From NCBI GenBank assembly GCA_001643675.2, contig LSRY02000012.1, positions 932,501 through 996,500 on the forward strand: a stretch of 64,000 nt of DNA, read 5' to 3'. The DNA comes from Monocercomonoides exilis. Taxonomy: Eukaryota > Preaxostyla > Oxymonadida > Polymastigidae. Position numbers and translations under genes: made by a program. Of this stretch, positions 27,155 to 38,059 are shown in pieces. The stretch's first letter is position 1. Each line of letters starts with the position of its first letter. The notes under the pieces are model-generated. The model was not told the DNA's origin and made no database searches. It worked only from the letters and a program-made list of their open reading frames with translations.

Positions 27155-30100
27155 TTATTGCAAAGTCGCGTTCAATTTTTCCTGATGCTTTTTTTCGTGC
27201 TCCTGAATTTCTGCTTGTAGTTGATCAAATTTCTCCTTTAGTTCGTCAATCGATTTGCTTTCTTTTGTTTCTGCTAGCTTAACTGAAGAATTTCCACAAG
27301 TGTCAGACAACACAGATGTGCTTGTCAACGTTGACTGTGAAGCATCTACAGAAAACGAAGGAAAAGTATTTGTTTCATCTGAAGATGAAGATGAAGGCGA
27401 AAGAATTGAGCTTTCCGTGTTTTGTTTTGCTTGAGCAGCGTGCCTCTTTTGATGGATAGACGCATAGTTTGCTGGAGCTGTTCCGTTGGCTGTTGTTGTG
27501 TGAACTGCAGAAGATCTAATAAACATTGAAGAAGCTGAAGCTGAAGAAGAAGAAGGATTGGTGGCTGTGAGAGGATCGTTCAGTGAAAGTGATGGAGAGG
27601 AAGCAGAGATTGAATAGGATGCTAATATTGAGGAAGCTGTTGATGGAGCAGAAGAAGCAGATGTAACTGAAAGATGTTGAAGAGCTGAATTTTGATGTGC
27701 AAAAGTGGAGAGGGTTGGGCGGAGATAGCTGGGCACTGAACGAGATGGAATTGAGGGATGTGGAGCAGAGGGAGCTTGGTTGATAAGTGAGAGAAAAGCT
27801 GTTGGGTGTGATGGTTGTGATAGTGAATTATTTGAAGAATTTAAAGAAGAAGAAGAAGATGATGATGATGATGATGATGATGATGACAATAAAGAGGAGG
27901 TGGATGTCAATGATGAAGATGAGGATGTGGTGGAAGACATGGAGATTTCTCTGTGTCGTTGCGCTTGCTTCGAATAAGAGCCCTGGTTTTTGAGTGGCTG
28001 AGGCTTCAGATCGAGTCTCGCTCTCAATTTGTCCTTCTCTTGTGTTGTGAACAGAGAAAGATGGCTTGAAGACGTAGATGGACGAAGTGTGGATTTGTAA
28101 TTGTTCACTTTCCCCTTTTGGAGTCCAACTGCTTGCCGAGTTTTATTGCTCACTCCTGACAATGCAGATGTAGAAGACACTCTTTGAAGCACTTTCTTAG
28201 CTGTCGCTTTCGCCTTTGAATTTCCTCTCAGTACTGAAGCTGCTGAATATTTGTACGAGTCTGGATATGCCCGTTGAGATAGTGAAATTATTTTGTTCTG
28301 GTTGAGCTTGTTTTGTGAAGCATATGAAGAATTGTTTGACGAAACAGACAGAGAAGAGGAGAAGCCATCGCCTGGCAAATCATCTCCTGCATCTAAAATT
28401 GTGATTTCTCCGTCATCAGCTCCCATAAGAGCCTCGTTAATAATATCAATCTGATCTGTTTCGTTGCTCTCTTCATTGGCGTTGTTCTCTTCTGAATGTT
28501 CAGGCTTGCTTTCTTCGTTTGGATTGTTTTCTACTGTTGCTCCATTATTTTCTGTTTTCTCCTTCTCCAAATGATTATCAGGGTGTAATTCTTCATCGGT
28601 TGTAACATCTTTCACTTCGATCAACGAGCGTCGTGGTGTTGGTGGAATAAACCTTGAAGGAGGAATGAAAGCATTTGATTCTTCATTCGATTCATTCCCT
28701 GAATTCTCTGTATTGAGTGCTGGTGAATGAGAAAGAGGTGACATTTTTGAAAGAGCTGCTCGAATTCTCTCAGATGAGGCTGAAAGCGGAGAAGAAGAAG
28801 CTGTGGTTGGTGACGAAACTGACGAAACAGACAAAGAAGCAGCTTTTCTTTGAAGTGAACGTGAAGAAGGAGTTTGTGGAATAATGAAAGCAGAAAGAGG
28901 TGAGCCAGGAGCCAGTGACGTTTGGCGGATGGATGCAAACAAGGAACGATGGGATGACTGCGGAACAGATCGATCAGACGAGAATATTTTGTGAGTGGAA
29001 AGCGGAGTGCAGAGAATGTCATTGCCTCGCGTGCTTAACAGCGCTCGACTTGGCGTTTGTATCGCTGGCTTATTTAGATCTTGAGCAGCTGACTCGTTTT
29101 GTTCTTTATTTGCCGTTGTATTTCCATTGTTGACTTCATTTAAGTGGTTTGAATTAACTTTGTTTAATGGAGAAGTGCAAAGCTTTGCTGCACCCGTCAC
29201 AAGTGACACAAGAGCAGATGTTGTGTCTGGAAACTCTTCAACTGGCTCTTCGTTGTTTGACTGTTGCAGTTTATTCAGAATCTGATCTTTTGGAACTTCT
29301 GCCAGATTTGGCTGAGTGCTTTCCCACGCCTGTTGTTGTGGTTGTTGTGGTTGTTGTTGCTGCGATTGTTGAAGATCAGTTGCAAGTGCAGACTTATCCA
29401 ACGAACTGTTCAGGAGCTGTTTGATATGACTATTATCTTTGTTGAGATAGTCAAGGCATAGCCATTTGCCAGCATTGTATTCTGCCACCGCATATTCATC
29501 CGCATTCCCTGATTCTTCAATCAGGTTGAACAGCACGTCAATCACTTGTGCTATCCGGGTGATGTCTTCTCTAACGTTATTTGTTGTTTCAATTAGATCC
29601 ACAATCTCGTTATTCTGTTCCTGAATGTGCTGATCAGACTCCATCTGTGCAAGCTCAAGTTCGTGTGTTTTAATCATCTGTTGCAGATGCGAAAGCCTCT
29701 CAGCCGAATGAATTGTATCTGTTGTTTTCTTCATCACTGCGAGCATCTTCCCTTCCATCGCTTGTATCTCATCTGCAGCCTCCAACTGATGGCGGTTGTT
29801 GATCTCTTGCGTCTGCTCGAGCCCTCGAATTTCTCTCTTCAGAGCACAAATCGGAAGAGGCAGTGCTTCGCCTTGGTGAACACGGTGCCATCGTCTTATC
29901 TCTGCCATCTTTCTGTTGATGAGTAGTGTTGCATTTGCTGACCCTGTCTTCAGCTGCATTAGCCGCTGTGCTGTTGTAATGCGCTTCTTAAATAGAATTT
30001 CCAGTTCTGTTTTGCTCTGCTCAAACAGCGCCTTCTCTGTCTCTTCCGCCATTCTGTCGGAGTCGATGCTTTCACCACGATGCAACTTCGCTTTCAGTTC

Positions 30101-31579
30101 TGCAACTTCAAGTCTCAACGATTCAATGATGTTTGTGTACTGGCTGATGTGATGCTCAACAGAGCGCGTGTGCTGCGTGGCAGTAACTCGGATGTTTTTG
30201 GCTCGATTCGCATATTTGAGCGTGTTGTGTGTGTCCTCATAAGATAGCGCAGACGATGATATGTTTGCAATCATTACTGTCTTCGCATTGCCTCCCAATG
30301 AATCTTTCAGCAAACGGGTGAGCTTGCTATCTCTGAATGGAATATATGCGCCTTTCTTCCCTTCGCTCAATGCGTTGATGCAATTGCCCAGCGCCAGCAA
30401 CGATTTATTGATGCTTGCTCCTTCCCTCATTCTTGCTCCTCTGTTTTGAGTTGCTGCAGCTCTTTCTGAGCCAGCCAAATCAATGAGAGAAAGCTTTCCA
30501 GTTGTCACTCTTCCACCAACTCCAGCCGTTCTTTCTGCTGACTCCAGCACAACTTGGAGCACAGCATGCGAACGTGAAGAGACCGCGTTAGCATCTGTTG
30601 CAGCGGCTGCTCTGTTTGTGCTTCCTTTTCTCAAAAGCTGCATCACATCTTCAGGAGAAGTGGGATGGTGTACAGACACTCCACTTACTTGCATCCCCAG
30701 GCTTGGATCTTCTCTCAGCTCCAGCCCTGGACCAGAAGACTTCTTGCCTCGCTGCTGCTCCATCATGTTTTTTCCGAAAAGAGACGCTGTTAAAGAAGGC
30801 ATTTGGGATTTGGATGATGTTGGTTGTTGGCGATTTATCGAAGATGTTGAGGATGATGATAGAAGATCTCGAATGACTTCGTTATAAACTTCGATGTAAG
30901 TGAGAGATACTTTATACTGTCTTTCAAGCTCATTCTTCTTCAACGCATCAAAAAGATCTCTCATCATTCTGAACATAACTCCAGGATTATCGTCTGATCC
31001 AAGCATGGTGTGAGTTTTGCCAGCACCTGAAACAAATGTTGATCAAAAAAAGTTTTTTCATCAAACATCAAAATAAAAATAAAATAAATAAATGTGTATA
31101 TTTAAATAACCTGTTGCTCCATATGCAAAGACACAGCAATTAAACCCTGAGAGAAGGGCAGGTATCAAATGTTTTGAAGATGCCTCATAAACCTCTTGTT
31201 GTGACGCTTGCTCATCAAATACATGATCAAATGCATAGCTCATGTCCAAGCAACGTCTTGGCATTCCTGCACCTCCCCGCTCAATTTGAGGCACATCTGC
31301 TGGATCAAAAATAATCAAATTTGGCTCAATCGTTCTAACTACAGTTTGGTAATGCTCTCTTTCATGCTTATTTAAAGGTCGTGTTCTAAAATATATTTTG
31401 TTTTCGTTTGTTGAAATTCAATTTTTATCATGTGCAATTTTTTAAATTTTTTAATTGTCAAAATATGAAATGGCCTTTTGAATAATTGAACAAGCACATT
31501 CAAACCTTACACAAACAACAACATTTGACTGATTATCCGAATTTTGTTTCTTTGTTTCAGGTTGTTCAGTCGATGCCAT
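27155..31579 (-). CDS. Kinesin-8 family (KIF18/19-like) N-terminal motor protein
   Basis: Three exons: 31506-31579, 31111-31385, 27155-31026 (4,221 nt, 1,406 aa). The motor starts NVVVCVRTRPLNKHE and carries the P-loop GATGAGKT (residues 114-121, split by an intron inside Gly117), NAVSSRSH (switch I), LIDLAGSER (switch II), then NKSLLALGNCINALS and YIPFRDSKLTRLLKDSLGGN. The neck-adjacent sequence NTLKYANRAKNI followed by SVEHHISQYTNIIESLRLEVAELKAKL is the kinesin-8 pattern seen in KIF18/KIF19. Kinesin-8s walk to and depolymerise plus ends, controlling spindle or cilium length. A loop-2-like Ser/Gln insert follows VIRDLLSS. A coiled-coil section follows the motor; the last 700 residues are Ser/Asn-rich and disordered, ending in a short charged helix. 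The call is firm for kinesin and good for family 8; the KIF19 versus KIF18 choice is open. Confidence 0.88.
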
Positions 31580-31830
31580 TGAATTCAAAGTGACAATTTG
31601 AACTTTTGAAACAGTAAATGGTTGTGATCAAAAAATTTTAATTTCTCCTTTAAACGACAAGTTCAGAGGTTTGCAACATATTATGCTCATAAAATTATCA
31701 TTATTTATGATGTAAATTCAAATAATAACTTAAAACTCATTTTTATGTTTTGTGTGTTTTTCGCTCGGAATTTTTTTTGCAATCACTCTGATGAATATTA
31801 TTTATTGTAACAACGTGAAGCCTTAATAAA
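31580..31830. promoter_or_regulatory. Divergent promoter region between kinesin-8 and the SNARE gene
   Basis: 251 bp between two divergent start codons, AT-rich, with no recognisable motif. By position it must contain both core promoters. Confidence 0.5.
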
Positions 31831-32229
31831 ATGGAACGTGATTCATCATCTTCTACGGATTTTTCCGATAATATGAGAAAAAGAACAAGTTTACTTCCAT
31901 CGAATTCAAAAAACGATGAAAACCATGCAATCATTCAAGATGAACTTATTGACAATATATTTGGGCTTTGCAAAGAAATGAAAAATATGGGCAAAGAATT
32001 AGGAGAAGAGATACAGTCGGATAATGCAATATTAGATGATTTTTCAACAATTGTAGCTGGAAATCAATCCAAAATTCAACGAGTCACAAAGGATGTTGAT
32101 AAAGCAGTTGAAAAAAGAAGAAAGAAAAACTGTATCAGCTTTTCAACTCTCGGAACAGTTCTTGTTGTATACTTCTTGACCAGCCTTTTGATAAAATTCA
32201 TCAAACCACATCCATTCGGACTGAATTGA
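31831..32229 (+). CDS. USE1: USE1-like Qc-SNARE, tail-anchored
   Basis: A single-exon protein of 132 aa: a short Ser/Asp-rich N-terminus, a SNARE helix from about residue 38 (HAIIQDELIDNIFGLCKEMK through KIQRVTKDVDKAVEK), a basic KRRKKN hinge, and a C-terminal membrane anchor (about 105-125) followed by a few lumenal residues. USE1 is the Qc SNARE for Golgi-to-ER retrograde fusion with Sec20, syntaxin-18/Ufe1 and Sec22. The ...IQSDNAILDDFS segment lines up with the USE1 'KKDNQTL' segment, placing Asp rather than Gln at the central ionic layer, which is a USE1 trait. USE1 usually has a longer N-terminal region (human 259 aa); this one is short. Bet1/Sft1-type Qc SNAREs are the main alternative. 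Confidence 0.6.
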   Translation: MERDSSSSTDFSDNMRKRTSLLPSNSKNDENHAIIQDELIDNIFGLCKEMKNMGKELGEEIQSDNAILDDFSTIVAGNQSKIQRVTKDVDKAVEKRRKKNCISFSTLGTVLVVYFLTSLLIKFIKPHPFGLN

Positions 32230-32556
32230 TGACATTTCAGAAATCTTTTACATAAATTTTTTATTTTAGGCAATTCAATATTTTTGTTTCTGTTTAATTT
32301 TTGCGTTTTCGATGTGAAATTATTCGTTATTCGTGTTTTAACTAACATCTTTGAATAACAATTTTTTCTAAATTTTTTTCATTCTTCGTGAAAATGCGAA
32401 TATATCCCAAATAGACAATTTTTTTTTAGTCAACTAAATGTCTCTTCCTCTTCCTTGATTGTTAAATGGTTTCATAAAATCGAATGCTCAGTGATCTTAA
32501 CCACCTTTTTTTATCGATTTTCATTTATTTTTCGACTTTTTATTCAGCAAAAGTAA
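32230..32556. other. AT-rich spacer
   Basis: 327 bp between two tandem plus-strand genes, with T-runs and no apparent ORF or repeat. Confidence 0.6.
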
Positions 32557-35500
32557 ATGAAGCTCACTATCGATAAAATAGCTTCAAAAGTTGGACGGGT
32601 TTGCAATGATTTCGATTTTATTTTCGATCATCTCGTTTTCAAAATGATGCACTTTCAATGTTACCACCACACTCATAAAATTATTTGGCTTAATAGGCTG
32701 TTGATGTTACAAAAGTCGAAGAACTTGACTTAAGTTCAATGAAAATTGATGAGTTAGGACCATTTCAAAGATGTAAATGCCTGAAGAGAGTGAATTTTAG
32801 GTATTTTTGTTCTTAACATTTAAAAGGATTAAAAGTTAATTTCTTGTGTTATTCATAAAGTGACAATGGATTTGTGCATATTCGACAAATTGAAGGAATT
32901 TTTCAAGCTCCAGCTTTGGTGGAGCTTGATTTATCTGGATGCCCTGTTACAAAACTTAGCAACTATCGTAATGTTGTGATTGAACGATGTAAAAAACTTC
33001 AGATTCTTGATGGAATGTTTGCAAATAATTTTGTTAGTATATTTTAACAATTGAATGATTTTTTCAGTCCAATTGAAGGAAGAGGAAGCGGAACCAAAGA
33101 TCTGGACGAGGATGAATTTGATCCACTAAGTGCACCAACCTCTTCATCGGTTTCATCCAAAAAATCTCCTTTGCAGCAAAAGCGTGTTGAGGCACCAGTA
33201 AGTCCATCTCCTTCTGGGATAACGCACATTGCCTTGTTTTCAGAAGACCGAAAGAAAGTGAAGCCCAAGCCTAAAGAAGATGCATTCGATGATCCCCTCT
33301 CGGCAATGCTGGAAGGCGACGACAGTTTTATGGCCAGCGCTGCGCCCGCAGCAGAAGTTGTGTCTGTTGGTGATTCAGGTACTGTGCAGGCAATAGAAAC
33401 AGAGAAAGCAAGCACTAAAAATGATAGCGAGTTGTTTGAGTCCAAAAGGGAAGACGAAGAGATGAAGCGAATGGAAGCTGAGCTGAAGAAGAGGAAAGAG
33501 GAAGAGGAGCAGAGGCAGAAGGCTGAGCGCGAGCGTGAAAGGAAAGAGAGAGAGGCGCAGAAGAGGAAAGAAGAGGAAGAGAAGCGTAAAGTGATCGAAG
33601 CTGAGCTGAAGGCGCAGAGAGAGAGAGAGGCTGAGCAGAAGCAGATGGAGGCGCTGATGAAGGAGCAAGAAAGGCTCATTGCAGAAGAAGAGGCGAACCG
33701 CATCCAGAGAGAGAAAGAGCGTGCTGAGGAAGAGAAGAGAAGAGAGGAAGAGAGGAAGAGGGCAGAAGAGAAGAGGCAGAAGGAAGAGGCGGAGAAGAAG
33801 GCGATGGATGAGTGGAAAGTGAAGAAAAGCTACAAGGAATTCGACTTTGACTTGGACGGGGACGATGCGTCGGGCTTGTTGGAGCTGGATTTGTTCAAAG
33901 CGTCGCTGAAACACGAGAAAGGAGCGGACAAAGCGAAGAAGGAGAAGAAGAGTGATGACATCTTCTTGTCGGATAAGAAGGAACCGTCGTTTTTGTCGAA
34001 GAGCAGAAAGGAAGAAGAGGAGGAAGAGGAAGAAGAGAGGAAGAGGAGGAAGAAGAAAGAGGAAGAAGAAAGAAAGGAGGAAGAGAGAAGAAGAGAGGAA
34101 GAGGAAGAAAGAAAACGGAAAGAAAAAGAGGAGGAAGAAGAGAGACAAAGAAGAGAAAGAGAAAGAGAAAGAGAAGCGGAAGAGAAGAAGAGAAGAGAAG
34201 AGGAAGAAGAACGAAGAAGAAAAGAAGAAGAAAGAAGAAGAAGAGAGAAAGAAGAGAAGGAAGAAGAAGAGAAGAGAAGAAAAGAAGAAGCATCGAAAGT
34301 GTCTGCACAAAAGGAAAATGAGCCAACAGAAAAACGATCAGGAAGTAGCGATGTGTTCAGCCGATGGGGCATCAAAAAGAGTGGAACGACTTCATCATCA
34401 TCTTCTTCTTCTTCTTCTGAATCTTCCTCTTCCTCAACTGTTCCAGCGTGGAAGAAGAGAGAGGAAGAAGAAATTAAAAGAAGAGAGGAAGAGCAGAAGA
34501 AAGAAGAAGAGAAACGAAATTCGTCAATCGGTTCATCATATTCAGGAACAACTTCTTCATCGTCCAATGTTTCTTCTTCATCATCAGCAGCAGCGATTGA
34601 TACAGGATTCAGCAAAAGCGATGTGTTCAGCCGATGGGGACTGAGAAAAGGAGGAGGAAGTGGCAATTCATCTTCAACAACACCTTCTTCTTCTTCTTCT
34701 TCTGTTCCAGTATGGAAACAGAGGGAAGAAGAGGAAAGGAAGAGAAGAGAGAAAGAGGAGGAGGAAGAGAAAGAAAGAAAGAGAAAACAAAAAGAGGAAG
34801 AAGAGAGACTGCAGAGAGAGAAAGAAGAGAGGGAGAGAAGAGAAAGAGAAGAGGAGGAGGAAAGAAGAAGAAAGGAAAAAGAAGAAGAAGAAGAGAAAAG
34901 GAAAGAAGAAGAAAGAAGAAGAGAGGAAGAGAAAAAAAGAGAAGAGGAGAAGCAAAAAAGAGAAGAAGAGGAGAGAAAGAGGAGAGAAAGAGAAGAGGAA
35001 GAAGAGAAAGAGAGGAAGAGAAAAGAAGAAGAAAACAAAAATGCGAATGTTTCGAGTGGAATGGCGAAGAGTGATGTGTTCAGCAGATGGGGAGTGAGGA
35101 AAGGAGGTTCATCTTCTTCTTCTTCCTCTTCTTCTTCCTCCTCCTCAACTGTTCCTGCTTGGAAACAGAGAGAGGAAGAAGAAAGAAAAAGAAGAGAAGA
35201 AGAGAAAAGAAATTCTGGAAGTTATTCATCATATTCAGGAACAACTTCTTCGTCTTCAACATCCTCTTCTTCTTCTTCAGCTGCAATTGACACAGGATTC
35301 AGCAAAAGTGATGTGTTCAGCAGATGGGGAATAAGGAAAGGAGGAAGTGGTGCTTCGACATCTTCTTCAACAACACCTTCTTCTTCTTCTACTACTACTA
35401 CTGTTCCAGCATGGAAGCAAAGAGAAGAAGAAGAGAGAAAGAGGAGAGAGAAAGAAGAAGAAGAAAAGAGGGAAGCAGAAAGAAAAGCAAGAGAAGAAGA

Positions 35501-37832
35501 AGAAGAAGAAGAAAGGAAGAGGAAGGAAAAAGAGGAGGAAGAAGAAAGAAAGAAAGAGGAAGAAAGAAGACGCAGAGAAAAAGAGGAAGAAGAAGAAAGA
35601 CAAAGAAAAGAGAAGGAAAGGGAAGAAGAGGAAAGATTGAAAAGAGAAGAAGAAGAGAAGAAGAGAAGAGAAGAGGAAGAGGAAGAGGAAGAAAGAAGAA
35701 GGAAAGAAAAAGAAGAGGAAGAGAAAGAACAAGAAAGAAAGAGAATAATCAAAAAGAGAGAAGAGGAAGAGGAAGAGAAGAGGAGAAGAGAGAAAGAAGA
35801 AGAAGAAGAAGAGAAAGAGAGGTTGAGGAGGAAGAGGAGGGAAGAAGAGGAGGCAGAACGAAAAGCAGAAGAAAGAAGAAGAGCAGAAGACACTAAAAAC
35901 TCGTTTGTGTCGACTGGAATGGCGAAGAGTGATGTGTTCAGCAGATGGGGAGTGAGGAAAGGAGGTTCATCATCATCAACAACAACTTCTTCTTCTTCTT
36001 CCTCCTCTTCCTCAACTGTTCCTGCTTGGAAACAGAGAGAGGAAGAAGAAAGAAAAAGAAGAGAAGAAGAGCAAAAGAAAGAAGAGGAGAAAAAAACAGA
36101 TGTTGATGCGACAACTTCATCACCAGCTAAGTCAGGTGCTATTGACACAGGATATAGCAAGAATGATGTGTTCAGCAGATGGGGAATAAGGAAAGGAGGA
36201 AGTGGTGGCAATTCTTCTGCAACAACTAATTCTTCTTCCTCTTCTTCCTCCTCTTCTTCTTCCTCTTCCTCCTCCTCCTCTTCTTCTTCTTCTTCCTCTT
36301 CTGTTTCAGCATGGAAGCAAAGAGAAGAAGAAGAGAGGAAGAGAAGAGAAAAGGAAGAAAAAGAAGAGGAGGAAAGGAAAAGAAGAGAGAAAGAGGAAGA
36401 AGAAAAAAGGGAAGCAGAAAGGAAAGCAAGAGAAGAGGAAGAGGAACGGAAGAGAAAAGAAGAAGAGGAGGAAGAGAGAAGAAGAGAGGAAGAAGAAGAA
36501 AAGAAGAGAAGAGAAAGAGAAGAGGAGGAGGAGAAAGAAAGAAAGAGAAGAGAGGAAGAAAAACGCAGAGAAGAGGAAGAAGAGAAAGAGAGGAAGAGAA
36601 AAGAAGAAGAAAACAAAAATGCGAATGTTTCGAGTGGAATGGCGAAGAGTGATGTGTTCAGCAGATGGGGGGTGAGGAAAGGGGGGTCATCAACAACTTC
36701 TTCTTCTTCCTCTTCTTCCTCTTCTTCTTCAACATCTTCTCCTATTCCAGCATGGAAGAAGAGAGAGGAAGAGGAAAGGAAGAGAAGAGAAGAAGAGCAG
36801 AAAAAGGAGGAAGCGAAAAGAAATTCTGGAAGTTATTCATCATATTCTGGAACAACTTCTTCTTCTTCTTCTTCTACAACATCAACATCAGCAGCGATTG
36901 ATACAGGATTCAGCAAAAGCGATGTGTTCAGCAGATGGGGGTTGAGAAAAGGAGGAAGTGGTGCTTCGACCACTGCTTCATCTACAACGTCTTCTTCTTC
37001 TTCTTCTTCTGTTCCAGCACGGAAGCAAAGAGAAGAAGAGGAGAGAAAGAGAAGAGAGAAAGAAGAGGAAGAAGAAAGATTGCAAAAGGAAAAAATTGAG
37101 AGAGAGAGAAAGGAAAGAGAAGAAGCAGAAAAGAAAAGGAAAGAAGAAGAAGAGAAAGAAGAAGAAAGGAAGAGAAAGGAAAAAGAAGAAGCAGAAGAAG
37201 AAGAGCGAAAGAAGAAATCCAGTGCTTCTATTGGATTTAGCAAGACAACCAGCGCACAGAGCAGATGGAGTGCGACAAAGACAGCAGGTGTGGGAGGGGT
37301 AGGAAGTATGCCCTTGTGGAGGATCAAACAAGAAGAAGAGAAGAAGAAAAGAGAAGAACAACAAAGAGAACTGGAGAGAAGAAGAGCGGAGGAGCTGAAG
37401 AGAGAGGAAGAGGAGAGAGAGAAACAGAAAGAGAGAGAGAGAGAGAGGGAAAAGGAAACATCATCTGCAATAGACAGAGGCCTCACAAAGAATGATGTGT
37501 TCAGCAGATGGGGTGTGAGAAAGGGAGAAGCAGGAGGGGTGACTGCTCAAGAAAAACCTGTGGTTTCATCATCATCATCATCATCATCTTCTTCTTCTTC
37601 TTCTTCTTCTTCTTCTTCTTCTTCTTCGCTTCCCGCTTGGAGAATAAGAGAGGAAGAAGAAAGAAAGCGGAGAGAAGAAGAAGAGAGAAGAGACAGAGAG
37701 GCTGCTGAAGAGAGAAAGAGAATTGAAGAAGAGAAAAGAAGAGAAAAGGAGGAGGAAGAAAGGAAAAAACGCGAGGAAGAGGAAAAGAAGAAGAAAGAGG
37801 ATGCAGAGCTTTATCCATGGCTTTCAGAATGA
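32557..37832 (+). CDS. Leucine-rich-repeat protein with a long charged tail of ten DVFSRWG modules
   Basis: Four exons: 32557-32598, 32697-32800, 32861-33016, 33068-37832 (5,067 nt, 1,688 aa). The first 100 or so residues are leucine-rich repeats: VEELDLSSMKIDELGPF, CLKRVNFSDNGFVHI, LVELDLSGCPVTKL and a capping LQILDGIPIEG, a form common in SDS22-type and ciliary/centrosomal LRR proteins. The rest alternates three elements: E/R/K-only stretches that should form single alpha helices, poly-Ser linkers, and a motif [KS/KN]DVFSRWG[I/V/L][R/K]KGG, followed after Ser-rich sequence by [V/I]PAWK[K/Q]REEEERKRREEE. I count nine clear copies and one worn copy (SAQSRWSATK). No family is recognised. A cytoskeletal scaffold is plausible because of the helix content, but that is inference. 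Ends at TGA; the next gene starts about 230 bp on. Confidence 0.7.
34340..37640 (+). repeat. In-gene modular repeat array (DVFSRWG / poly-Ser / PAWK-REEEE)
   Basis: DVFSRWG or its remnant is encoded near 34349, 34620, 35073, 35308, 35930, 36165, 36648, 36921, 37247 (worn) and 37494. Types alternate: 'GMAKSDVFSRWGVRKGGSS' and 'TGF/YSKxDVFSRWG[I/L]RKGGSG', which suggests a two-module unit duplicated several times. Purine-rich coding strand (GAA/AAG/AGA) dominates the spacers. Confidence 0.85.
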
Positions 37833-38059
37833 AATGTAATTTAATTTTCTCGAGTATTTCTTACTCTGTAACTGTCTTTTTATTTTTAAAATTTTCTGAT
37901 CTTTTTACAGATATTATGGTAACTAATTTAAATCATTTCTTTTTTTTAGTTAAAATTTCGAGAGTTTGATTTATTATTCGAATATTTCTGGAAATTTTTT
38001 GCTCGATAAATTCGTATTATTTAAATATTTTAATTAGCTGAACAATATTGTTTTCTTGT

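Noticed and set aside
33375-37486. Long antisense ORFs rich in Ser, Leu and Phe in the LRR-tail gene
   Set aside because: They are reverse readings of GAA/AAG and TCT/TCC repeats; the plus strand has conserved modules and proper introns.
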